From an uncultured Gemmatimonadota bacterium (lineage in GTDB: Bacteria > Gemmatimonadota > Gemmatimonadetes > Gemmatimonadales > Gemmatimonadaceae): 64,000 nt of DNA. The translations under genes were made by a program, and so were the position numbers. Numbering within the stretch: the first letter of the stretch is position 1; every line of letters begins with the position of its first letter. Positions 26,785 to 34,560 of this stretch are shown in pieces. The notes beneath the pieces are model-generated. The model did no database searches. It was given only the letters and a program-made list of their open reading frames with translations, and was not told the DNA's origin. The stretch lies in the NCBI GenBank assembly GCA_903882745.1, contig CAIRYG010000005.1:328139-392138 (forward strand), written 5' to 3'.

Positions 26785-27309
26785 ATGACGATATCCGGAA
26801 TCGACATCGCAGTCGCCGCCTGTCTGGCCAAGAGGCCGCACGCGACTTATGAGCAGATCGCGGGAGAACTGCTGATCAGCCAGAGCACGGCGTTCAAGAG
26901 CGTCAAGCGTCTTCAGGTCGCCGGTCTGGTGCACCACACGGAGCGCCAGACGAACAAGCTCGCGTTCCTCGAGTTCGTGCAGCACGGCCTGCGGTACGTC
27001 TGTCCGCTGATGCTAGGTCCGAGTCGCCTCGGTGTCCCCACTGCCCACGCGGGACCTGACCTCTCGAAGCTGATCGAGTTCGGAGACGACGCGTACGTCT
27101 GGTCCTCGCGCGAAGGGACGGTCCGTGGCCGCGCGGTCGAGCCGCTGGTGCCACGCGCGTCCGAGATCGCGGTCCGCTCGCCTGAGATGTACGCGATCCT
27201 CGCACTGCTCGATGCCGTGCGCGGCGGACGGGCCCGTGAACGGAATCTGGGGATGGAAGCCCTACGCCGACTCATCGGGTTCGCGCCGATGCCGAAGTTC
27301 GCATGGTGA
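26785..27309 (+). CDS. Winged-helix regulator, probable antitoxin of an AbiE-like pair
   Basis: 174 residues. The N-terminus is a winged helix-turn-helix (PHATYEQIAGELLISQSTAFKSVKRL, with recognition helix about 30-45 and wing HHTERQTNKLAF). The C-terminal part is of unknown fold with GVPTAHAGPDL and PLVPRASEIAVRS blocks. It overlaps the next gene by 7 bp. In AbiE type IV systems a wHTH antitoxin (AbiEi) represses the operon and counters a nucleotidyltransferase toxin. This protein lacks an obvious AbiEi C-terminal domain, so equivalence is inferred from position and the paired NTase. Confidence 0.65.
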   Translation: MTISGIDIAVAACLAKRPHATYEQIAGELLISQSTAFKSVKRLQVAGLVHHTERQTNKLAFLEFVQHGLRYVCPLMLGPSRLGVPTAHAGPDLSKLIEFGDDAYVWSSREGTVRGRAVEPLVPRASEIAVRSPEMYAILALLDAVRGGRARERNLGMEALRRLIGFAPMPKFAW

Positions 27310-28004
27310 CGACGAACCCCTCGGTGCTGCGGCTCCTGCGCGTCGTGCGCGCCTTGGGGCCGCTCGCCGAAAGCGTGGTGTTCATCGGAGGCGCAGTCGC
27401 CCCGCTGCTGCACACGGATCCGGTGATGACGCTCGCCCGACAGACGAAGGACGTCGACGGCGTCGTCGCATCGCTCGGCTACGCCGGATTCGAAGCGCTC
27501 AGCGCGCAACTGCGTGAGCGGGGTTTCCGTCACGTGGCTACGTCTGGCGCGCACGCCTATCGCTGGGTAAGCCCGGACGGCGACCTGTTCGATCTGGTCC
27601 CTTCGGGACCCCATCTGGGCGGCACCGCCAGTGCGATTGACGCGATCGCAATCGAGACCGCCATTGCCGTGGAGATCGATGGCGTTCGATTCCGGCATGT
27701 CGCGCCGGCGACGTTCATGGTGATGAAGTTCCTGGCATTCTCCGATCGAGGAGCCGAAGACTGGTTCGGTAGTCATGACATCGAGGATGTGATCGCCTTG
27801 CTCGCCTCTCGGCCTGCCATCAGTTCGGAAGTGAGCGCCGCTCCGGAAAGCATCCGACACCGGCTGATCGAATTCGCGGGTGCCGTGCTTGCGAACGAGA
27901 CACTTGACGACGTGTTAGCCGCCCACCTCAACAATGCGATCGACCCCGCCGAGGCCGAGCGGCTCGCCCGCGAGCGATTCACCGAAATCGCGGCACTTCG
28001 ATAA
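27303..28004 (+). CDS. AbiEii-like nucleotidyltransferase, probable toxin
   Basis: 233 residues. It shows the nucleotidyltransferase pattern IGGAVAPLL followed by TKDVDG, giving the metal-binding D50-x-D52, and later a conserved DLFDLVPSG. Members of the AbiEii/AbiGii group use NTP to inactivate a cell target such as tRNA in phage-infected or stressed cells. The gene overlaps the regulator by 7 bp and has no homolog elsewhere in the window. Identity as a toxin is inferred from the family and operon form. No terminator is seen before the next gene. Confidence 0.65.
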   Translation: MVTTNPSVLRLLRVVRALGPLAESVVFIGGAVAPLLHTDPVMTLARQTKDVDGVVASLGYAGFEALSAQLRERGFRHVATSGAHAYRWVSPDGDLFDLVPSGPHLGGTASAIDAIAIETAIAVEIDGVRFRHVAPATFMVMKFLAFSDRGAEDWFGSHDIEDVIALLASRPAISSEVSAAPESIRHRLIEFAGAVLANETLDDVLAAHLNNAIDPAEAERLARERFTEIAALR

Positions 28005-28093
28005 CCGCGGTCGCGCGTCGGAACGCACCCCGCTGGACGCCCCCGCTCCCCTCGCGTAGCTTCGCCATATCCTCCTGCTCCGAGGCAGTTCGT

Positions 28094-28630
28094 ATGGACC
28101 GTCGCGATCTTCTGCGCGCAGTTGGCGCCGCCGCTGCTTTCACGATGTTGCCGAGCACGGCCGAGGCCGCGTGGGCCTCGCTCGCCGCTGCACCCACTGC
28201 AGGGCTGCAGCTGCTCTCCGCCACCGATGCCGCCACACTCGGCGCGCTCGCCGACAGCTGGTTCCCGCGGACGGACACGCCGAGCGCGACCGACGTTGGT
28301 GTTGTGGCGTGGATCGACGTCGTGGTGAACGAGTACTACTCGGAGGCCGAGCGCAAGCAATTCAATGACGGACTCGCGGCGATTGATGCGTTGGTGCAAA
28401 GCGGCACCGTGCCAGGGCCTGCGTATTCGCCCGAGTCGAACGCGGCGCTCTTTGATGTGCTCGAGAAGAAACCGCGCAGCGACATGGCCGCGCGCGGCTA
28501 CTGGCGGTTGAAGGGGCTCGTGGTGCACGGCTACTTCACGAGCGAGCGCGTGCAGAAAGAGGTCCTGAAGAACGAGATCATGCCCGGGCGGTACGTGGGC
28601 GATGCTCCTCATATCGTGCCGGCGAGGTAA
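28094..28630 (+). CDS. Tat-exported small subunit of a GMC-type sugar oxidase (gluconate 2-dehydrogenase subunit 3 family)
   Basis: 178 residues. The Tat signal is MDRRDLLRAVGAAAAF. The mature part is helical and of the family that pairs with GMC dehydrogenases. The partner at 28637 has no signal peptide of its own, so it is expected to be carried out by this subunit. It starts 89 bp after the toxin gene and 6 bp before the large subunit. Confidence 0.85.
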   Translation: MDRRDLLRAVGAAAAFTMLPSTAEAAWASLAAAPTAGLQLLSATDAATLGALADSWFPRTDTPSATDVGVVAWIDVVVNEYYSEAERKQFNDGLAAIDALVQSGTVPGPAYSPESNAALFDVLEKKPRSDMAARGYWRLKGLVVHGYFTSERVQKEVLKNEIMPGRYVGDAPHIVPAR

Positions 28631-28636
28631 CGGACC

Positions 28637-30328
28637 ATGACCCCGAAGAAACAGGTGTACGACGCGATCGTCGTGGGCAGTGGCATCAGCGGTGGCTGGG
28701 CGGCCAAGGAGCTCACCGAGCGCGGGCTGCGCACGCTCGTGCTCGAGGCTGGTGGCCCAGTGGACGCGACCGATTTCACCGAGCATGTGCAGCCGTGGGA
28801 GATGCATTTTCGCGGCTGGGGTGATCGGAAGATTCTCGCCGCCGAACATCCCGTGCAGCGCGAGTGCTACGCCTGCGACGAGGCCGGGCACAAGTTCTTT
28901 GTGAACGACAACGACAATCCGTACACCACCCCGGCGGACGCGCCCTTCAAGTTTTTCCGCGGGCGGCAGGTGGGTGGCCGGTCGATCATGTGGGGACGTC
29001 AGGTGTATCGCTGGAGCGATCTCGACTTCGAGGCGAACGCCAAAGACGGGCATGGCAACGATTGGCCGATTCGCTACACGGACATCGCGCCGTGGTATTC
29101 GCACGTCGAGAAGTTCATCGGTGTGACCGGGGCGAAAGAGGGGCTCAGTCAGCTCCCCGACGGCGAGTTTCTGCCACCGATGGCCATGAGCGCGAGTGAG
29201 CGCCACGGCCGCGAGCAGATCCTCAAGAAGTTCGGTGGCGAGCGCGTGATGACAATTGGACGTGCCGCGATTCTCACGCAAAATCACAACGGTCGGCTCG
29301 CCTGTCATTACTGCGGACCGTGCGAACGCGGGTGCGTGACGCAGTCGTATTTCAACTCGATCGGCTCCACGCTGCCGGCGGCACGCAAGACGGGACGTCT
29401 CACGTTGCGTCCGTGGAGTGTGGTGGCCGAAGTCTTGTACGACGCCAAGAAGGGGAAGGCGCGTGGCGTCCGCGTGATCGATGCGAAGTCGATGGAGAGC
29501 CTCGAGTTCGAGGCCAAGGTCGTCTTTCTCTGCGCGAGCACGATCGAGAGTGTGCGTCTCCTGCTCAACAGCAAAAGCAATCACTTTCCCGATGGGATGG
29601 GCAACGCGAGTGGCACGTTGGGGAAGTATGTGATGGACCATCACTACGGGTCCGGCGCGAGTGGGCGGATGCCTGGGTTCCTCGACAAGAAGACCATCGG
29701 GCATCGTCCCAACGGCATCTACATCGCGCGGTTCACGAATGTGAAGCGTGAGGAGAAAGATTTTCTCCGCGGGTATGGGATGCAGGGGGGCGGTGGTCGC
29801 GGTGGATGGGGGCGTGGCAGTTCGATGCCCGGCTACGGCGCCTCGTTCAAGAACACGCTGATCGACGACCTTGGACCCTGGGGGCTCTCGGCGAGTGGCT
29901 GGGGCGAAACGTTGCCGCACGAGGCGAACCGGATCACGCTCGATCCCACGGTGAAGGACAAGTGGGGGATTCCCGCGGCGCATATCGACGTGCGGTGGCG
30001 CGACAATGAGAAGGCCATGGACCAGCACATGAAGACGGCCATGGTGGAGATGCTTGAGGCGGCCGGTTGTGAAGACATCAGTGCGCACGGATCGAGTAAT
30101 CCGCCGGGACACTGCATTCACGAGATGGGCGGTGCGCGCATGAGCAAGACGCCGCAGGATGGCGTCCTCAATCAGTGGAACCAGGCGTGGGAGGTGAAGA
30201 ACCTCTTCGTGACGGACGGGGCCGCGATGGCGAGTAATGGCTGTCAGAATCCGAGCATCACGTACATGGCACTCACGGCACGCGCCGCCGCACATGCAGC
30301 GGCTGAGATGAAGCGAGGTGCGTTGTGA
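28637..30328 (+). CDS. GMC family FAD-dependent oxidoreductase (catalytic subunit)
   Basis: 563 residues. The FAD-binding motif GSGISGG (14-20) opens the protein. The catalytic region shows His492 in PPGHCIHEMGG and Asn538 in CQNPSIT. An unusual cysteine set C-x2-C-x2-C-x3-C (Cys223-Cys233, in HYCGPCERGC) could bind a metal or iron-sulfur centre, as in some multi-subunit gluconate and glucoside dehydrogenases. It oxidises a sugar, likely at a ring hydroxyl, in the periplasm. The isomerase-like gene downstream supports a 3-keto-sugar or gluconate-like route, but the substrate is not identifiable. Confidence 0.87.
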   Translation: MTPKKQVYDAIVVGSGISGGWAAKELTERGLRTLVLEAGGPVDATDFTEHVQPWEMHFRGWGDRKILAAEHPVQRECYACDEAGHKFFVNDNDNPYTTPADAPFKFFRGRQVGGRSIMWGRQVYRWSDLDFEANAKDGHGNDWPIRYTDIAPWYSHVEKFIGVTGAKEGLSQLPDGEFLPPMAMSASERHGREQILKKFGGERVMTIGRAAILTQNHNGRLACHYCGPCERGCVTQSYFNSIGSTLPAARKTGRLTLRPWSVVAEVLYDAKKGKARGVRVIDAKSMESLEFEAKVVFLCASTIESVRLLLNSKSNHFPDGMGNASGTLGKYVMDHHYGSGASGRMPGFLDKKTIGHRPNGIYIARFTNVKREEKDFLRGYGMQGGGGRGGWGRGSSMPGYGASFKNTLIDDLGPWGLSASGWGETLPHEANRITLDPTVKDKWGIPAAHIDVRWRDNEKAMDQHMKTAMVEMLEAAGCEDISAHGSSNPPGHCIHEMGGARMSKTPQDGVLNQWNQAWEVKNLFVTDGAAMASNGCQNPSITYMALTARAAAHAAAEMKRGAL

Positions 30329-31212
30329 AGCGGCGCGACGCGTTGAGTGCGCTCGCGGGCGCGGCGGCGATGGGCGCGTTGCCCATGGCGGCGCGCGCTA
30401 GCACGAGTGCTGCCACGCGCACGGACGTGCGGACGGACGTGCGGACGGACGTGCGCGCCGGTCGGCTCAAGCAGAGCGTGAGTCGCTGGTGCTACGGAAA
30501 AATTCCCCTCGACGATCTCTGCGAGGCCGCAAAGGGGATGGGATTAGTGGCGATCGACCTCCTCGACGAGAAAGACTGGGGCGTCCCCAAGCAGCACGGG
30601 TTGGTGTGTGCCATGGCCAACGGCTTTGGCACGATTCCCAAGGGGTTCAATCGCCCGAACCAGCATGATCAACTGGTGGCTGACGCGGAGAAGATGATTC
30701 CGGCGGCGGCCGCAGCCGGCGTGCCGAACATTGTGTGCTTCAGCGGAAATCGCGGTGGGATGGGCGACGCCGAGGGAGTGGGGAACTGCATTGTGGGGCT
30801 CAAGCGGCTCGCGCCGCTGGCGGAGAAGCACGGGGTAACGCTCTGCCTCGAGCTGTTGAACAGCAAGGTCGATCACAAGGACTACCAGGCCGACAGTACC
30901 GCCTTTGGGGCGGCGGTGGTGAAGGGGGTGGGGTCGCCACGGGTGAAGCTGTTGTACGACATCTACCACATGCAGATCATGGAGGGGAATGTCGTCGACA
31001 CCATCAAGGCCAACCTCGGGCACATCGGGCACTTTCACACCGGCGGCGTTCCGGGGCGGAACGAAATTGACGAGACCCAGGAGCTGAACTACCGGCGGGT
31101 GGCGCAGGTGATCGCGGATTCGGGGTACGCCGGGTACTTGGCACACGAGTTTGTGCCCCGTCGCGATCCGATGGCGTCGTTGCGTCAGGCTGCCGAGATT
31201 TGCACGGTGTGA
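30325..31212 (+). CDS. Tat-exported sugar isomerase/epimerase-like protein (hydroxypyruvate isomerase family)
   Basis: 295 residues from a GTG overlapping the oxidase stop by 4 bp. Tat signal MKRRDALSALAG. TIM-barrel of the xylose isomerase/hydroxypyruvate isomerase type: LCLELLNSKVDHK, KLLYDIYHMQIMEG, HFHTGGVPGRNEIDE and AHEFVPRRDP provide candidate metal-binding Glu, Asp and His residues. It acts with the GMC oxidase, probably in the periplasm. The segment after the signal contains an in-frame repeat (RTDV, three copies, 30418-30453). Confidence 0.85.
   Translation: MKRRDALSALAGAAAMGALPMAARASTSAATRTDVRTDVRTDVRAGRLKQSVSRWCYGKIPLDDLCEAAKGMGLVAIDLLDEKDWGVPKQHGLVCAMANGFGTIPKGFNRPNQHDQLVADAEKMIPAAAAAGVPNIVCFSGNRGGMGDAEGVGNCIVGLKRLAPLAEKHGVTLCLELLNSKVDHKDYQADSTAFGAAVVKGVGSPRVKLLYDIYHMQIMEGNVVDTIKANLGHIGHFHTGGVPGRNEIDETQELNYRRVAQVIADSGYAGYLAHEFVPRRDPMASLRQAAEICTV
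30418..30453 (+). repeat. 12-bp tandem repeat, three copies, in the isomerase-like gene
   Basis: Units of CGxACGGACGTG encode RTDV-RTDV-RTDV immediately after the Tat signal, in a flexible linker. Confidence 0.85.
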
Positions 31213-31217
31213 TCAAC

Positions 31218-31235
31218 TAGGACTAGATAGTCCTA
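31218..31235 (+). promoter_or_regulatory. Upstream operator of the TetR gene
   Basis: Perfect inverted repeat TAGGACT-N4-AGTCCTA just after the sugar oxidase operon. An identical arrangement recurs 79 bp downstream. Confidence 0.75.
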
Positions 31236-31257
31236 ATTGCGTCTAACTTGTTGAATT

Positions 31258-31269
31258 GTAACAGGTTAC
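31258..31269 (+). promoter_or_regulatory. Short palindrome between the two TetR operators
   Basis: GTAAC-AG-GTTAC is a perfect inverted repeat near mid-spacer. It is unrelated in sequence to the flanking operators; role unknown. Confidence 0.3.
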
Positions 31270-31296
31270 TGCATTTCCGACTGTACCGCTTGTACT

Positions 31297-31314
31297 TAGG
31301 ACTCGGTAGTCCTA
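31297..31314 (+). promoter_or_regulatory. Downstream operator of the TetR gene
   Basis: Second perfect TAGGACT-N4-AGTCCTA, ending 11 bp before the GTG start. Occupancy would block transcription or initiation. Confidence 0.75.
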
Positions 31315-31324
31315 GTTTCGAGGG

Positions 31325-31921
31325 GTGAACACTCGACGCATGCAAATTCTCGACGCCGCAGCAGCGCTCATTGGCACCAAGGGCTATGCCAAGACCTCCG
31401 TCGATGAACTCATCAGCTGTGCTGGGCTGAGTGGCAAGAGCCACTTCTACCACTACTTCGCCTCGAAAGAGCAGCTCGGACACGAGGTCATCACTCGGCA
31501 GTTCGATCTGGTCGCCGAACGTGGGCTCGTGATTTTGCGCGACAACCTGCGGCCGCCGATGGATCGGCTGTACGCATTCATCGACGCGATTGTCCAACTC
31601 CAAATCGAGGCGCCGGATCGGTGTTGGTCGCCATTTGGCTCGTTGGCTACCGAGATGGGCGACCTCGATGAGGGGTTTCGCCTGCGTATCGCGCAGGTGT
31701 TTCGGGTGTGGAGCGATCAACTGCAGGACGTGATTGAGCAGGCACGGGACGAGTTGAGTGCGGATGTGTCCTCGCAGCGGCTCGCGCGGTTCATCGTCTC
31801 AACGCTTGAAGGGGCGACCCAGATGGCGCGCATCAAGCGCGACGTCGGAATCGTTCAGGGAGTCGGACTGGATCTCAAGCGGTTCGTCGCTAGCCACCAG
31901 AAGCCTCTGATCATCCAATGA
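31325..31921 (+). CDS. TetR family regulator
   Basis: 198 residues from a GTG. The HTH is in GYAKTSVDELISCAGLSGKS with HFYHYFASKEQLG. The C-terminal ligand domain is helical. The flanking duplicated operator implies autoregulation. It overlaps the ECF sigma gene by 4 bp (ATGA), so both are probably made together. The start is uncertain: an ATG at 31340 is also possible, though it would remove the first helix residues. Confidence 0.88.
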   Translation: MNTRRMQILDAAAALIGTKGYAKTSVDELISCAGLSGKSHFYHYFASKEQLGHEVITRQFDLVAERGLVILRDNLRPPMDRLYAFIDAIVQLQIEAPDRCWSPFGSLATEMGDLDEGFRLRIAQVFRVWSDQLQDVIEQARDELSADVSSQRLARFIVSTLEGATQMARIKRDVGIVQGVGLDLKRFVASHQKPLIIQ

Positions 31922-32568
31922 CCGCCAACGTATTAACTGGGCTCACGCCGCGTGATCCGCGGCGGGCACGGTTTGACCAAGAAGCGCTCGCGCAGCTCGA
32001 GGCGCTTTACAGTTTTGCCCTGAAGCTCACGAAAGCCCGTGATGACGCCGAGGATTTGGTGTCGGACACGATGCTCCGTGCCTTCCAGCGGTGGGAGCAG
32101 TACAACCTGGGGACGAACATCCGCGCCTGGCTGTTCACGATCCTGTACCACGTATTCGTGAGCCGGAAGCGGCGCGTGGATGCGCGCGAAGTGCAGGCGC
32201 CCGAGGACGAGGACGGCTGGGCGCTGCTCAATGCTGTGGGCGAGGCGAACCCCGAGGGGGCGTTCTACGATTCGTTCCTCGACGAGGAAATCACGGGCGC
32301 CATCGCCAATCTGCCGGACGAGTACCGGGCGGCGGTGGTGATGAGCGACCTGCACGGTATGCGGTACGCCGAGATTGCGCAGGTGCTGCAGGTGCCGGAG
32401 GGAACAGTGAAGTCGCGGCTGTTCCGCGGTCGGCGGATCCTGCAGAAGGAGCTGGTCGGCTACGCGGTGGAAATGGGGTATATCAAGCCGCGTGACGCGC
32501 AGGCCGCGGCCCGTGCGTTGGACGACGACTCGCTCGCGGATGGGTCCGCGGTGCTTACACCCGCTTGA
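31918..32568 (+). CDS. ECF-type RNA polymerase sigma factor
   Basis: 216 residues. Region 2 (DDAEDLVSDTMLRAFQRWEQY, then IRAWLFTILYHVFVSRKRR) and region 4 (LPDEYRAAVVMSDLHGMRYAEIAQVLQVPEGTVKSRLFRGRRIL) are clear. No anti-sigma factor follows. Instead it is coupled to a TetR gene, an unusual arrangement for sigma regulation. It is convergent with the CGNR gene, overlapping by 14 bp. Confidence 0.92.
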   Translation: MTANVLTGLTPRDPRRARFDQEALAQLEALYSFALKLTKARDDAEDLVSDTMLRAFQRWEQYNLGTNIRAWLFTILYHVFVSRKRRVDAREVQAPEDEDGWALLNAVGEANPEGAFYDSFLDEEITGAIANLPDEYRAAVVMSDLHGMRYAEIAQVLQVPEGTVKSRLFRGRRILQKELVGYAVEMGYIKPRDAQAAARALDDDSLADGSAVLTPA

Positions 32569-33214
32569 TCTTGCGACGGTGCCGCGCCGCCTTGGCGCGG
32601 TTGCCACAGGTGGCCATCTCGCACCAGCGGCGCTTGCCGTTGCGGCTGGCGTCGTAGAACACCCGCGCGCAGCGCGCATCGGCGCACTGGCGCACGCGGA
32701 AGAGCTCCCCCGAGACGAGCGCATCGGCGGCCGACTCGATCACTGGGATCAAGAGCCCGGCGAACACATCGCCCACGGTCACGAAGTTGCGGACGAAGCC
32801 GCCGTCGGCCCGCGATTCCACGCGGCGCGTGCCAGCGCTACGTCCGAGAATGCGGTTGATTTCCCCAATCGCGAGTTGCGTCGCCCGATCGGTCTCGTCG
32901 GTGCCCTTCTCGGCGAGTGCCCGCAGCACATTGCGAATGCGTCGCGCTTCGTGCACCGCTGCGCTGGCGGCCGTCGGCTGCTGCTGCGCTCGACGCACCA
33001 TCGCGGCTGAGCGTTCGGCGTCGAGGACGCGGGCGGCAGAGAGCCAGCCGATAAAGCCGTCGAACGAATCGAGGACGTCATTGCGGCCCGGCCGGCGCGC
33101 GCGGAGCGCATCGGCACTGTTGACGAAGTCGAGCCAGAGTCGCTCGCCCACAAAAATTAGTGAATCCGGCGTCGAATCGAGGATTGGCGCAGTCGGTTGG
33201 AGGACTGTTGTCAT
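32555..33214 (-). CDS. CGNR zinc-finger transcriptional regulator
   Basis: 219 residues from the ATG at 33214. The N-terminal ABATE-type (stress-sensing) domain includes FVGERLWLDFVNSADALR. The C-terminal finger is CADARCARVFYD and WCEMATCGNRAKAARHRRK, with the CGNR signature. It probably binds DNA and responds to a small ligand. It is divergent from the YjjX-type gene. Confidence 0.85.
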   Translation of the reverse strand: MTTVLQPTAPILDSTPDSLIFVGERLWLDFVNSADALRARRPGRNDVLDSFDGFIGWLSAARVLDAERSAAMVRRAQQQPTAASAAVHEARRIRNVLRALAEKGTDETDRATQLAIGEINRILGRSAGTRRVESRADGGFVRNFVTVGDVFAGLLIPVIESAADALVSGELFRVRQCADARCARVFYDASRNGKRRWCEMATCGNRAKAARHRRKIKRV

Positions 33215-33310
33215 GACGGACCCAGGGTGTGGGAAGAAAGGTAACGCGACATAACTTTCGGGACGTGCCGTGGCACTGGCATTTGTTTGGTGAACCCAAC
33301 CCGCGATCTC

Positions 33311-33850
33311 ATGCTGCTTTCGGACATTCGCACCATCGCCGTTGGCTCGTTGAACCCCGTGAAGGTTGCGGCGGCGCGCGCCGTGCTCGAACCACTCACG
33401 GTCGATACGCACTTTATCAGCATATCGGTGCCGTCGCAGGTCCCCGACCAACCGATGGGGGACGAGGAGACGATTCTCGGGGCACGCAATCGTGCGCACG
33501 CGGCGCTGGCCGCCACGGGGGCTGACCTTGCGGTCGGGATCGAGGGTGGCTGCGTAGACAGTGCCGAGGGGATGCGCTGTTGTGCGTGGGCGGTGGTGGT
33601 CGACCGGACTGGCCGGGTGGGGACAGGCGGCTCGTTGGCGATGCCGCTGCCGCCGAGTGTGGCCGCGATGATTCGCGAGGGGATGGAGTTGGGCCACGCG
33701 ATCGACGCGCTCGTGGCGCAGCACAACACCAAGCATGGGGCCGGGGCGGTCGGCATCTTGACCGCGGGGCTCGTGGACCGGCAGCGGGCGTATGAGATTC
33801 TCGTGACGTACGCGCTCGCGCCATTCCTCACGCCCGAGTACTGGGCGTAA
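33311..33850 (+). CDS. yjjX: Inosine/xanthosine triphosphatase (YjjX family)
   Basis: 179 residues from the ATG at 33311; a GTG at 33287 adds eight. The motif IAVGSLNPVKVAAAR is the family start, followed by VGIEGG and an Ala/Gly-rich C-terminal part. It removes non-canonical ITP/XTP before incorporation. Cytoplasmic. It is preceded by a 72-bp divergent spacer. Confidence 0.85.
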   Translation: MLLSDIRTIAVGSLNPVKVAAARAVLEPLTVDTHFISISVPSQVPDQPMGDEETILGARNRAHAALAATGADLAVGIEGGCVDSAEGMRCCAWAVVVDRTGRVGTGGSLAMPLPPSVAAMIREGMELGHAIDALVAQHNTKHGAGAVGILTAGLVDRQRAYEILVTYALAPFLTPEYWA

Positions 33851-34055
33851 GCGCTGTTGATTGGGCGGGGCGGATGATGGAGCACGAGAGGAGGCGCAGT
33901 CACGGCGGTCGCACGGGATGGTGAGGAACTCGAGCGCCGGTGTCGCGTACGCGCTCTGCCTCAGTAGGTTATCAGTGTGTTGGGCGCGAGGTGTCGGACA
34001 ACAGGCGTGTCCAGTATAGGGGTTTCCCCTACTTTCATTGACCGGAAGAATCGCC
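33851..34055. promoter_or_regulatory. Intergenic region with a short hairpin
   Basis: About 200 bp without a gene. TAGGGG-TTT-CCCCTA (34017-34031) is a perfect 6-bp stem just before the thioesterase start, maybe a weak terminator or leader hairpin. No promoter pair was assigned. Confidence 0.35.
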
Positions 34056-34505
34056 ATGCCCCGTGAATCACTCCTGCACTCCCTGCCGCCGGCCCGGACC
34101 GTAGAGACGATGGAGCGGGTGCGCTGGAACGACAGCGACCCGTTCGGGATCATCTACTACGGGGCGTACGTCCGGCTCTTTCAGGTGGGGGAGGAAGAAC
34201 TGTTTCGGGCGGCGGGGCTCCCGTTCAAAGAGCTCCGGTTGGGGCGTGGGGTGTGGATCCCTCGCAAGGCGCTCGAGGCAGAGTTCCACTCGCCGGCGGA
34301 GCTCGACGAGGAGGTCGTGGTCCGGAGCTGGTTCGCGCGGATTGGGCGGACGGCGATCACCATCCGGTTTGATGTCCACCGGGCTGAGGACATGGTGCAC
34401 CGGGCGAGTGGTGGGCTCACGGTGGTCAGCGTGCATAAGGAGTCCATGACCCCCCAGCCGCTCCCCGACGACGTCCGGGAGAAGCTGCTGCAGTTCAGCG
34501 CCTAG
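34056..34505 (+). CDS. Acyl-CoA thioesterase, hotdog fold (4-hydroxybenzoyl-CoA thioesterase/YbgC type)
   Basis: 149 residues from the ATG at 34056 (GGAAGA about 7 bp upstream). The active-site block WNDSDPFGIIYYGAYVRLFQVGEE contains the expected Asp and the aromatic run, and FKELRLGRGVWIPRK follows. Cytoplasmic. Its substrate is not predictable. It precedes ispH by 55 bp. Confidence 0.85.
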   Translation: MPRESLLHSLPPARTVETMERVRWNDSDPFGIIYYGAYVRLFQVGEEELFRAAGLPFKELRLGRGVWIPRKALEAEFHSPAELDEEVVVRSWFARIGRTAITIRFDVHRAEDMVHRASGGLTVVSVHKESMTPQPLPDDVREKLLQFSA

Positions 34506-34560
34506 CTGGGCGGTCACCGGTACGGCAAAATCGCCCCGTTTCGGCTATCTTTCTCCCACG

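Noticed and set aside
27773..30295. 840-codon minus-strand open frame
   Set aside because: It is antisense to the GMC oxidase operon, rich in His/Arg, and has no domain.
34017..34031. Terminator before the thioesterase gene
   Set aside because: The stem is only 6 bp and the following sequence (CTTTC) is weak.
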